The notes below the pieces were generated by a model. The model was not told the origin of the DNA, searched no databases, and saw only the letters and a list, made by a program, of their open reading frames with translations. This document shows positions 7,072 through 13,216 of a DNA stretch of 21,275 nucleotides, in pieces. Made by a program: the position numbers and the translations under genes. Source of the DNA: Clostridia bacterium (GTDB lineage: Bacteria > Bacillota > Clostridia > Christensenellales > Aristaeellaceae); the NCBI GenBank assembly GCA_017471125.1, contig JAFUWR010000009.1:1-21275 (forward strand), in the 5' to 3' direction. Every line of letters begins with the position of its first letter. The stretch's first letter is position 1.

Positions 7072-7575
7072 TTAATACGAATGTATCGGCAGGCTCTCGT
7101 CGTCCGTGCCCTTCTGTATGGACCGGATCTGGACGTAGTACTGGACATCGTCGCTGACCTTGACCAGCACCCGGTCGCCGACGCGGCGGCCCATGACGGC
7201 GCGGCCCAGCGGCGACTCCTTGGAGATGATGCCGTGCAGGGCGTCCTCCCGGAGGGTGGTCATGAGGGTGATGGTCTCGGTGTCGCCCTCGTCCTCGTAG
7301 TAGACCTCGACCCGGTCGAACAGGCCGACCACGCCCTCGCGGGTGTCGGACTTGACGACCTTGGCCGTGGCGATCATGCGCCGCAGGTAGCGCAGCCGGC
7401 TGTCGCACCGGCGCAGCTCCTGCTTGGCGGCCTTGTATTCGTAGTTCTCGCTGCGGTCGCCGAAGGCCGCGGCGGTGGCCACATCCTCCACGCACTTGGG
7501 CCGGACCACGCGCATGCGGTAGTCGATCTCCTCCTGCATCTTGCGGATGTCCACTTCGGTCAGTTCATTATACAT
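7072..7575 (-). CDS. GreA/GreB-family transcript cleavage factor
   Basis: 167 aa. The N-terminal coiled coil (about 1-78) carries the active-site loop GDRSENYEYKAAKQEL (39-54) with acidic D40 and E43, equivalent to GreA D41/E44, which coordinate the catalytic magnesium in the RNA polymerase secondary channel. The C-terminal FKBP-like domain ends with SKESPLGRAVMGRRVGDRVL (118-137), typical of the family. Gre factors rescue backtracked RNA polymerase. The sequence diverges from housekeeping GreA (Cys-containing helix, a short acidic tail) and its operon mates are metabolic, so it may be a paralogue; a main greA elsewhere cannot be excluded. ATG 7573-7575 has AAGGTG five bases upstream. Confidence 0.86.
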   Translation of the reverse strand: MYNELTEVDIRKMQEEIDYRMRVVRPKCVEDVATAAAFGDRSENYEYKAAKQELRRCDSRLRYLRRMIATAKVVKSDTREGVVGLFDRVEVYYEDEGDTETITLMTTLREDALHGIISKESPLGRAVMGRRVGDRVLVKVSDDVQYYVQIRSIQKGTDDESLPIHSY

Positions 7576-7588
7576 GGTTTCACCTTTA

Positions 7589-7668
7589 GGGAGTAGGCAG
7601 TAGGGAGTAGGGAGTAGTGGTCACGGCGGAGCGTTGCCTGTTCCCTGTTCCCTGTTGCCTGTTCCCTT
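7589..7668. repeat. Heptamer-repeat locus 2: GGGAGTA array facing TTCCCTG array
   Basis: Left array at 7589-7616: GGGAGTA, GGCAGTA, GGGAGTA, GGGAGTA. Right array at 7634-7668: TTGCCTG, TTCCCTG, TTCCCTG, TTGCCTG, TTCCCTT. A 16-base core (7618-7633) separates them. Read on the minus strand the right array is GGGAACA, GGCAACA, GGGAACA, GGGAACA and a last GGCAA: the same scaffold as the left array unit for unit, including the GGCA variant in second place, but with GT changed to AC in every unit. The left array with its last base (29 nt) recurs exactly in inverted orientation at 21241-21269. It occupies the gap between the reductase and GreA-like genes. Confidence 0.85.
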
Positions 7669-7671
7669 CTC

Positions 7672-8289
7672 CTATCGGATGAAATGCGTCCAGGCGTGCG
7701 CCTCCGTCTCGGGCAGGCCGTATTTCTCCTTGCCCAGCGCGATGGACTTGATGAGGAAGCTCATGTTCCGGGCCAGCACGCGCACGGTCTGCAGGCCCTC
7801 GGCGTCCTGGGCGGCCTCGCCGGGGGCGCGGCCGTGGACGGAGTTCCAGTACTGGCTGGCGGCCACGGGCATGTTCGCGATGGTGAAGTACTTGTTGATC
7901 TGGTCGAAGGTGGCGGAGGCCCCGCCCCGGCGACAGACCGCCACCGTCGCGCCCACCTTCATGGTCTTGTCAAAGGGGGTGGAGTAGAACAGCCGGTCCA
8001 TGAACGACACCAGCGTGCCGTTGGCGGAGGCGTAGTACACCGGGCCCGCGGCCACGATGCCGTCGGCGGCCTCGAACTTGGGCGCGACCTCGTTGACCGC
8101 GTCATCGAACACGCACTTGCCCTTCTCGGCGCACTTGCCGCAGGCGATGCAGCCGCGGATGGCCTTGTTGCCGATGTGGACGCGCTCGGTCTCGATGCCC
8201 TGCTCGGCAAAGACCTTCTCCATCTCCGTCAGGGCCAGGGCGGTGTTGCCGTTGGCCTTGGGGCTTCCGTTGATGAGCAATACCTTCAT
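7672..8289 (-). CDS. NAD(P)H-dependent FMN reductase / iron-sulfur flavoprotein-like
   Basis: 205 aa flavodoxin-fold protein. MKVLLINGSPKANGNTA (1-17) is the FMN phosphate loop of the NADPH-dependent FMN reductase family. Four cysteines, C47, C50, C53 and C59 (GCIACGKCAEKGKC), match the compact 4Fe-4S motif of archaeal/clostridial iron-sulfur flavoproteins. AGPVYYASANGTLVSFMDRL (81-100) is the conserved flavin-contact loop. It probably shuttles electrons between flavin and low-potential carriers; substrate unknown. The frame extends to 8865 inside deoC, but ATG 8287-8289 has AAGGAGG seven bases upstream and overlaps the deoC stop by four bases (ATGA), indicating coupled translation. Confidence 0.87.
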   Translation of the reverse strand: MKVLLINGSPKANGNTALALTEMEKVFAEQGIETERVHIGNKAIRGCIACGKCAEKGKCVFDDAVNEVAPKFEAADGIVAAGPVYYASANGTLVSFMDRLFYSTPFDKTMKVGATVAVCRRGGASATFDQINKYFTIANMPVAASQYWNSVHGRAPGEAAQDAEGLQTVRVLARNMSFLIKSIALGKEKYGLPETEAHAWTHFIR

Positions 8290-8945
8290 GTCTTGTCCTC
8301 CTTGATGATGGCGATGCCCGCGCTGGCGCCGATGCGGGTCGCGCCCGCGGCGATCATGGCCTCGGCCTCGGCTCGGGTGTGGATGCCGCCCGCCGCCTTG
8401 ACGCCCATGTCCGGGCCGACGGTGTCGCGCATGAGTTGGACATCGTGGACGGTGGCCCCGGCCTTCGAGAAGCCCGTGGAGGTCTTGACGAAGTCGGCGC
8501 CCGCGGCCTTCGCCGCGAGGCAGGCCCGGACCTTCTCGTCGTCGGTGAGCAGGCAGGTCTCGATGATGACCTTCAAAAGCGCCGGCCCGCAGGCGGACTT
8601 CACGCCCGCGATGTCCGACTGGACGTAGGCCCAGTCGCCGTCCTTCGCCGCACCCACGTCGATGACCATGTCGATCTCCTGAGCGCCGTTCTTCACCGCC
8701 ACCGCCGCCTCCGCGGCCTTGCTCTCCGTGGGGGTCGCGCCCAGCGGGAACCCCACCACGCAGCAGGGCTTCACGTCCGTGCCCCTGAGCGCCTCCGCCG
8801 CCAGTGCCACGCGGCTCGGGTTCACGCACACCGAGGCAAAGCCGTAGGCCTTCGCCTCGTCGCACAGCTTCAGGACCTGCGCCCGCGTCGCGTCGGGCTT
8901 TAATATCGTATGATCGATGTACTTCGCTAACTGCTTGGCGTCCAT
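8286..8945 (-). CDS. deoC: Deoxyribose-phosphate aldolase
   Basis: 219 aa, typical length. It cleaves 2-deoxyribose-5-phosphate to glyceraldehyde-3-phosphate and acetaldehyde, the last step of deoxynucleoside catabolism. Schiff-base lysine K154 is in DFVKTSTGFS (151-160), the proton-relay lysine K183 in GVKAAGGI (181-188), and the conserved D92 in EIDMVIDVG (90-98). The N-terminus KYIDHTILKPDAT is the usual DeoC start. ATG 8943-8945 has AAAGGAG seven bases upstream. No other deo genes are nearby; it sits three bases after a glycolipid glycosyltransferase gene and overlaps the reductase gene. Confidence 0.95.
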   Translation of the reverse strand: MDAKQLAKYIDHTILKPDATRAQVLKLCDEAKAYGFASVCVNPSRVALAAEALRGTDVKPCCVVGFPLGATPTESKAAEAAVAVKNGAQEIDMVIDVGAAKDGDWAYVQSDIAGVKSACGPALLKVIIETCLLTDDEKVRACLAAKAAGADFVKTSTGFSKAGATVHDVQLMRDTVGPDMGVKAAGGIHTRAEAEAMIAAGATRIGASAGIAIIKEDKT

Positions 8946-8948
8946 AAA

Positions 8949-10076
8949 TTATCTCCTTTGCTCCATGCCCTGCATGGTCCTCCAGATCACTTCCCGGTCG
9001 TTCGCCCGCGCCAACCCCTCCAGCGCGGCGGCCATGCGCGCGCGGCGTGCGTCGTCGCGGAGCAGGTCGAGGCTGAGGCGGGCGAGGGCCTGGGGGGTAT
9101 CGGCGGTGGCCGCGCCGCCCAGGTCGGTGAAGAAGCGTAGGTTGTACCCCTCGCAGCCCGCGACGGTGCTCACCAGCACCATGGGCAGGCCCTTCACGGC
9201 GGCCTCGGTGACGGTGATGCCGCCGGGCTTGGTCAGCAGCAGCTCCGCCGAGTCCATCAGCGCGGGGATGAAGTCCACGTAGTCGTAGACGGCGATGCGG
9301 TCGTCGCCGCCGTAGGCCGCGCGGAGGCCGTCAGCCAGGGCGCGGTTGGTGCCGCAGACGATGCTGACCGCGCAGTCCTTATCCATCTGCCGGGTCAGGG
9401 CGCTGACCAGCTCTGGCACCGGCCCCGCGCCCATGCTGCCGCCCATGACCAGCAGGTGGCGGCGTCCCTCGGGGATGCCCAGGGCGCGCTTGGCCTCGGC
9501 CCGGTCCGTCCGGTCGTAGAACGCGCCGCGCACGGGGATGCCGCTGGGCACGATCTTCGCCCGGTCCACGCCCAGCGCCGCCAGCCCGTCCGCCAGGGAC
9601 GCGGCGGGGATGAAGTGCCAGTCCAGCCCGCCGGCCTGGGTGCCGGGGGTGGCGGTGTAGTCCGTCTCCACCACGCCGGTCCGCACCGGCAGGCTGTACT
9701 TGCGGCGGGCGTCGGTCAGCATCAGCGAGGCGAACACGTGGGTGCAGATCACCGCGTCGTAGCCGCCGTCCCGGATGTATCGGCCCAGGTTCTTGCGCCC
9801 CAGGCTCAGCATCCGGCGGCTGCCGTGGTGCTCCATGAAGGTCTTGGGGTGCTTCATCGTGTGGCGGTAGCCCGAGTCGAACAGCTTCGGCGCGTGGCGG
9901 TACACGAAATTGTGGGACCGCGCGATCGCGTGGGATATGTCCTCCGAGATGAAGGAGAGGCAGTCCTCCACCCGGCACAGGTCGCCGTGGGCCTCAAAGA
10001 CCTCCTGAAGCGCCCGGGCCGCGGCGTTGTGGCCCCCGCCGTTATTGCTCGATAGGATCAGTACCCGCATCCGCAT
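8949..10076 (-). CDS. Diacylglycerol glycosyltransferase-like (MGDG synthase/UgtP family)
   Basis: 375 aa, GT28/GT-B fold. The N-terminal acceptor domain begins MRVLILSSNNGGGHNAAARA (residues 3-22), with the GGGHN motif of MGDG synthase and UgtP. The C-terminal nucleotide-sugar domain has VMGGSMGAGPVPEL (210-223), CGTNRAL (241-247) and the donor motif TKPGGITVTEAAVKGLP (282-298). The predicted role is transfer of a hexose to diacylglycerol to make membrane glycolipid or a lipoteichoic acid anchor. Two starts compete: ATG 10074-10076 (AAAGG only four bases away) and ATG 10068-10070 (ten bases away); the second may be the real one. The upstream acyltransferase gene overlaps by 29-35 bp. Confidence 0.88.
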   Translation of the reverse strand: MRMRVLILSSNNGGGHNAAARALQEVFEAHGDLCRVEDCLSFISEDISHAIARSHNFVYRHAPKLFDSGYRHTMKHPKTFMEHHGSRRMLSLGRKNLGRYIRDGGYDAVICTHVFASLMLTDARRKYSLPVRTGVVETDYTATPGTQAGGLDWHFIPAASLADGLAALGVDRAKIVPSGIPVRGAFYDRTDRAEAKRALGIPEGRRHLLVMGGSMGAGPVPELVSALTRQMDKDCAVSIVCGTNRALADGLRAAYGGDDRIAVYDYVDFIPALMDSAELLLTKPGGITVTEAAVKGLPMVLVSTVAGCEGYNLRFFTDLGGAATADTPQALARLSLDLLRDDARRARMAAALEGLARANDREVIWRTMQGMEQRR

Positions 10077-10554
10077 GCCGCCTTTCCCACGCCTCCGCTG
10101 CCGCCAGCATGCGCCGGAAGCGGGGCCGATTGTATCTTTGTATCATCACGAAGGCCAGGTTGCCGACGATCGCGTAAAAGAGGTAGAGGGCGACGCCCCC
10201 GATCCCCGGCCACAGCGGCATCAGCCCCAGGCCCGCGACGATCAGCATGTAGTGCGTGAGCTCCGCCACGCAGGTCTCCCGGAGCATGTCCCGGAGCACC
10301 GCCGGGGTCGGGCGGCCGGACATCGCCTTTTTCGGCACGATGAACGGGACCAGCTTGCTCACGTCCGGCGCGAGGTCCTTCCACGCCCGTATGCCCACGC
10401 GCTCGTAGACCCGCCCGCCGTCCTCCCAGGACCACTCCCGGAAGGGCGGGCGCTCCCAGTCGAGCCCCAGGCGCTTGAACAGCCGCCCCAGCGGGAAGCA
10501 CAACAGCCCCCATGCGGCCATGTAGACCACGCATCGCGTCAGGCCCGCTCGCAC
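10042..10554 (-). CDS. CrtO-family (glycosyl-diaponeurosporenoate acyltransferase-like) membrane protein
   Basis: 170 aa small membrane protein with two to three hydrophobic segments (about residues 7-22, 105-120 and 122-138). The motif RPPFREWSWEDGGRVYERVG (35-54), then RAWKDLAPDVSKLVP, matches the family annotated as glycosyl-4,4'-diaponeurosporenoate acyltransferase CrtO, common in Firmicutes that make no staphyloxanthin. A role in acylating a glycolipid made by the overlapping downstream glycosyltransferase is an inference from context. The start is a GTG at 10552-10554, with AAGGGG ten bases upstream. It is the first gene of its operon, about 32 bases after the expected transcription start. 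Confidence 0.78.
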   Translation of the reverse strand: MRAGLTRCVVYMAAWGLLCFPLGRLFKRLGLDWERPPFREWSWEDGGRVYERVGIRAWKDLAPDVSKLVPFIVPKKAMSGRPTPAVLRDMLRETCVAELTHYMLIVAGLGLMPLWPGIGGVALYLFYAIVGNLAFVMIQRYNRPRFRRMLAAAEAWERRHADAGTDPIEQ

Positions 10555-10592
10555 CCGGTCAACACCCCTTCGCCCCTCATTTCATCCCTTCT

Positions 10593-10621
10593 ATTCTACC
10601 ATTTCCGCGAAAAAAAGGCAA
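10593..10621 (-). promoter_or_regulatory. Promoter of the acyltransferase-glycosyltransferase-deoC operon
   Basis: Minus strand: -35 TTGCCT (10616-10621), 17-bp spacer, extended -10 TGG-TAGAAT (-10 at 10593-10598). The expected start is near 10586. The box arrangement resembles the promoter of the phosphatase operon at 18439-18467. Confidence 0.75.
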
Positions 10622-10671
10622 GACGTAGGAAAACCCAATGCGCGGCGCGGAGGAACTTTACAATTCAGGAG

Positions 10672-10677
10672 TATAAT
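10672..10677 (+). promoter_or_regulatory. Possible -10 box upstream of rnz
   Basis: TATAAT at 10672-10677, 33 bases before the rnz start codon. No good -35 lies 16-18 bp upstream (the bases there are GGAGGA-like), so only the -10 is claimed. An AGAGG seven bases before the ATG is the probable ribosome binding site. Confidence 0.4.
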
Positions 10678-10709
10678 AAGGAGAAAGAATACCGAGCAGA
10701 GGATCCTCC

Positions 10710-11621
10710 ATGTTAAAAGTAACACTCTTGGGCACCGGCGGCATGATGCCGCTGAAGGATCGCGCCCTGGCCAGCGCGATGGTGAGCGTGAACGGCCGGC
10801 AGGTGCTGATCGACTGCGGCGAGGGCACCCAGGTGCAGCTGCGCGTCAACGGCATGAGCTTCAAGCCCATCGACGGCGTGCTCATCACCCACTTCCACGG
10901 CGACCACGTCAGCGGCCTGCCGGGGCTTTTGCTGTCCATGGGCAACGGGGGCCGGGAGGAACCGCTGCTGATCGCGGGACCGACGGGCCTTGGGCATGTG
11001 GTGGACGCCCTGCGGGTCATCGCGCCGGAGCTGCCGTTCGAGGTCCAATACCTGGAGCTGGACCCCGAGTCGCCCGCGCCGTTTACCTGCGCGGGGCTCA
11101 AGATCGCGCCCTTCCCGCTGAAGCACAGCATGCCCTGCCTGGGCTACCGGCTCCACCTGCCCCGCCCCGGCAAGTTCCAGCCCGAGCGGGCCCGGGAGAA
11201 CGGCGTGCCGATGAGGCTGTGGAGCGTGCTGCAAAAACAGGCGGCCGCGACGCTGGACGGCGTCACATACACCCGCGACATGGTGCTCACGCCGCCGCGC
11301 CCGGGCCTGACCGTGGTCTACGCCACCGACACCCGCCCCGTGCCCGCCATCGCCGAGGCCGCCCGGGACTGCGACCTGCTGGTGCTCGAGGCCATGTACG
11401 GCGACCCCGACAAGCTGCCCCGGGCCGTCAAGTCCGGGCACATGCTGATGGAGGAGGCCGCCCACGTCGCCGCCGACGCCGGGGCAAGGCGGCTGTGGCT
11501 CACCCATTATAGCCCCGCCATGCCCGAGCCCGAGCTGTGGCTCGACCGCGCGCGGGAGATATTTCCGGAGACGGTGCTGGGCACGGATGGCATGAGCGTC
11601 GATTTAGGATACAGGGAATGA
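10710..11621 (+). CDS. rnz: Ribonuclease Z (tRNA 3'-end processing)
   Basis: 303 aa metallo-beta-lactamase-fold endonuclease that removes 3' trailers from tRNA precursors lacking an encoded CCA. The zinc site is complete: HFHGDH (61-66), H139 in LKHSMPCLGYR, D207 in YATDT, H244 in SGHMLMEEAA and H266 in LTHYSP. The flexible-arm exosite that grips the tRNA elbow is visible at about 151-190 (PGKFQPERARENGVPM). The glycine-rich N-terminus MLKVTLLGTGGMMPLKDR is typical. It is monocistronic or the start of a loose operon; a separate strong promoter begins directly after its stop. Confidence 0.95.
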   Translation: MLKVTLLGTGGMMPLKDRALASAMVSVNGRQVLIDCGEGTQVQLRVNGMSFKPIDGVLITHFHGDHVSGLPGLLLSMGNGGREEPLLIAGPTGLGHVVDALRVIAPELPFEVQYLELDPESPAPFTCAGLKIAPFPLKHSMPCLGYRLHLPRPGKFQPERARENGVPMRLWSVLQKQAAATLDGVTYTRDMVLTPPRPGLTVVYATDTRPVPAIAEAARDCDLLVLEAMYGDPDKLPRAVKSGHMLMEEAAHVAADAGARRLWLTHYSPAMPEPELWLDRAREIFPETVLGTDGMSVDLGYRE

Positions 11622-11623
11622 AC

Positions 11624-11652
11624 TTGACAGGACATTATGCAATAATTATAAT
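11624..11652 (+). promoter_or_regulatory. Perfect consensus sigma-A promoter of brnTA
   Basis: -35 TTGACA (11624-11629), 17-bp spacer, -10 TATAAT (11647-11652), starting three bases after the rnz stop. All twelve promoter positions match consensus. The expected transcription start is around 11659, the A of the first brnT ATG. A second TATAAT overlaps at 11652-11657 but with a 22-bp spacer. Confidence 0.88.
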
Positions 11653-11660
11653 ATAATTAT
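11642..11660. promoter_or_regulatory. Candidate BrnA operator: two ATAATTAT palindromes
   Basis: The 8-bp palindrome ATAATTAT occurs at 11642-11649 and 11653-11660, spaced 11 bp, about one helical turn. They cover the -10 box and the brnT start codon. Ribbon-helix-helix antitoxins such as BrnA typically bind paired sites with this kind of spacing and repress their own operon; that BrnA binds here is an inference. Confidence 0.5.
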
Positions 11661-11952
11661 GGATATGCTGACATTTGAGTGGGACGAGAACAAGAACGCC
11701 ATCAACAAGGTGAAGCATCGCGTCTCCTTCGAGGAGGCGGAGACGGTTTTCTACGACGAGAACGCCGTGATGATCCCCGACCCCGAGCACTCGGAATACG
11801 AGGAGCGCTTCATCCTGCTGGGCTTCAGCGCCATGGCGCGGCTGCTGTTGGTGTGCCACTGTTACAGGAGCCGGGACAACGTCATCCGCATCATTTCGGC
11901 GCGGAAGGCCAACGCCCGGGAAGCCAGACAATATGATGAACTGGAGGTGTGA
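11659..11952 (+). CDS. brnT: BrnT-family ribonuclease toxin
   Basis: 97 aa, normal for BrnT. It shows the family pattern: FEWDENKNAINKVKHRVSFE (6-25) followed by EAETVF, then DPEHSEYEERFILLGFS (41-57), and the C-terminal RIISARKANAREARQYDE (77-94). BrnT is a RelE-like RNase that blocks translation and is neutralised by BrnA. The toxin-first order is standard for this family. The start is ATG 11659 or ATG 11665 (codon 3); neither has a Shine-Dalgarno, and the promoter position suggests a leaderless or nearly leaderless message. Key family residues appear intact, so it is probably functional. Confidence 0.9.
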   Translation: MDMLTFEWDENKNAINKVKHRVSFEEAETVFYDENAVMIPDPEHSEYEERFILLGFSAMARLLLVCHCYRSRDNVIRIISARKANAREARQYDELEV

Positions 11953-11956
11953 GCCC

Positions 11957-12160
11957 ATGCGGGACGACTATGATTTTTCCGGCGGCGTCAAGAACCCCTA
12001 CGCCGCCCAGCTCAAGAAGCAGGTGACCATCAACCTGGATGTGGATACGGTGGATTACTTCAAGGCCCAGGCCGAAAAGACGGGCATCCCCTACCAGAAG
12101 CTCATCAACTTCTATCTGGCCGACTGCGTCAGGCAGAAGCGCGAGCTGGTGTGGATGTGA
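11957..12160 (+). CDS. brnA: BrnA-family antitoxin
   Basis: 67 aa. The N-terminus MRDDYDFSGGVKNPYA is the BrnA pattern, which wraps the toxin. KQVTINLDVDTVDYFKAQAE (21-40), then KTGIPYQKLINFYLADCV, is a ribbon-helix-helix DNA-binding domain. It should neutralise BrnT and, as a complex, repress the promoter upstream of brnT. The frame is open from 11933, but ATG 11957 has GGAGG nine bases upstream and leaves a four-base gap after the brnT stop, the usual toxin-antitoxin coupling. Unlike brnT it has a strong ribosome binding site, consistent with antitoxin excess. Confidence 0.87.
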   Translation: MRDDYDFSGGVKNPYAAQLKKQVTINLDVDTVDYFKAQAEKTGIPYQKLINFYLADCVRQKRELVWM

Positions 12161-12179
12161 TCAATCAGGAGAAATCATC

Positions 12180-13178
12180 ATGAGATCCGTACTGTTGATC
12201 ACCACCGGCGGGACGATCGCGTCGGTCCGGGGCGCGGAGGGGCTAAAGCCGGGGTACTCGTCCGGGGAGCTGATGCGCTACGTGGGCGGGCTGAACGAAT
12301 ACTATGACATCGACACGCTGGAGCTGCTGAACCTGGACTCGTCCAACATCCAGGCGGACGAGTGGATCAGCATCGCCCGGGCCATCCACGGGGCGCTGCC
12401 GAAGTACGACGGCGTGGTCATCACCCACGGCACGGACACCATGGCCTACACGGCGTCGATGGTGTCGTTCATGCTGCAAGGCTTGAAGAAGCCGGTGGTG
12501 TTCACCGGCTCCCAGATGCCTATCGACAACCTTCTGACCGACGCCCGCAACAACCTCTACACCGCCTTCGCCGCGGTGGACTGCGGCATCCCCGGCGTGA
12601 CCATCGCCTTCGACCGGAAGATCATCCCCGGCTGCCGGGCGGTGAAGGTGCGCACGATGGGGTTCGAGGCGTTCGAGAGCGTGAACGCGGGCTACCTGGG
12701 CGAGGTGTTCGCCGACGGGCTCCACCCGCTGACGCCCATCCCCAGACACCCGGACAGCTACGTGGAGCTGCGGGACGACATCTGCCGGGACGTGTTCTTG
12801 CTCAAGCTGGTGCCGGGCATCAATCCCGACGTGCTGGATATGCTCAGGCGCATGAACTACCGCGGCATCGTCATCGAGGCCTTCGGCGCGGGCGGGATGC
12901 AGTTCGTCAGGACCAATCTGTTGAACCATTTGAAGGCCCTCACCGACGCCGGCATCGCCGTGGTGGTGTGCAGCCAGTGCTTGTACGAGGCCAGCGACCT
13001 GGGCATCTACGAGGTGGGCGCGAAGCTGCTGTCCTGCGGGGTCATCTCGGCCCGGGACATGACCACCGAGGCCGTGGTCACCAAGCTCATGTGGGCGCTG
13101 GGCCAGACCGACGACCCGCGCCGCGTCGCCCAGATCTTCAACACCAACTACTGCGGGGAGATCACCCTCGAGAACTGA
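12180..13178 (+). CDS. ansA: Type I (cytoplasmic) L-asparaginase
   Basis: 332 aa, no signal peptide. It hydrolyses L-asparagine to aspartate and ammonia. Active-site motifs are TTGGTIAS (8-15) with nucleophile T12, HGTDTMAYT (83-91) with T85 and D86, and K156 in RAVKVRT. The FTGSQMP (108-114) and FGAGG-type segments are typical of the asparaginase/glutaminase fold, and lack of a leader plus overall length favour type I (AnsA). The frame is open from 12039, but ATG 12180 has AGGAG eight bases upstream. It begins 19 bp after brnA with no promoter or terminator between, so it may be co-transcribed with the toxin-antitoxin pair. Confidence 0.94.
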   Translation: MRSVLLITTGGTIASVRGAEGLKPGYSSGELMRYVGGLNEYYDIDTLELLNLDSSNIQADEWISIARAIHGALPKYDGVVITHGTDTMAYTASMVSFMLQGLKKPVVFTGSQMPIDNLLTDARNNLYTAFAAVDCGIPGVTIAFDRKIIPGCRAVKVRTMGFEAFESVNAGYLGEVFADGLHPLTPIPRHPDSYVELRDDICRDVFLLKLVPGINPDVLDMLRRMNYRGIVIEAFGAGGMQFVRTNLLNHLKALTDAGIAVVVCSQCLYEASDLGIYEVGAKLLSCGVISARDMTTEAVVTKLMWALGQTDDPRRVAQIFNTNYCGEITLEN

Positions 13179-13180
13179 AT

Positions 13181-13216
13181 ACCGCCGCCACGATGCCCCG
13201 TGGCGGCGGTTTTTTA
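13181..13216. terminator. Intrinsic terminator between ansA and the DUF362 gene
   Basis: Perfect 11-bp stem ACCGCCGCCAC (13181-13191) and GTGGCGGCGGT (13200-13210), loop GATGCCCC, followed on the plus strand by a run of T to 13215. It lies three bases after the ansA stop and two bases before the end of the convergent DUF362 gene, so it mainly serves ansA; on the minus strand the T-run is absent. Confidence 0.9.

Noticed and set aside
7589..7668. Possible CRISPR-like array
   Set aside because: Units are contiguous 7-mers without spacers, and no cas genes are in the window.
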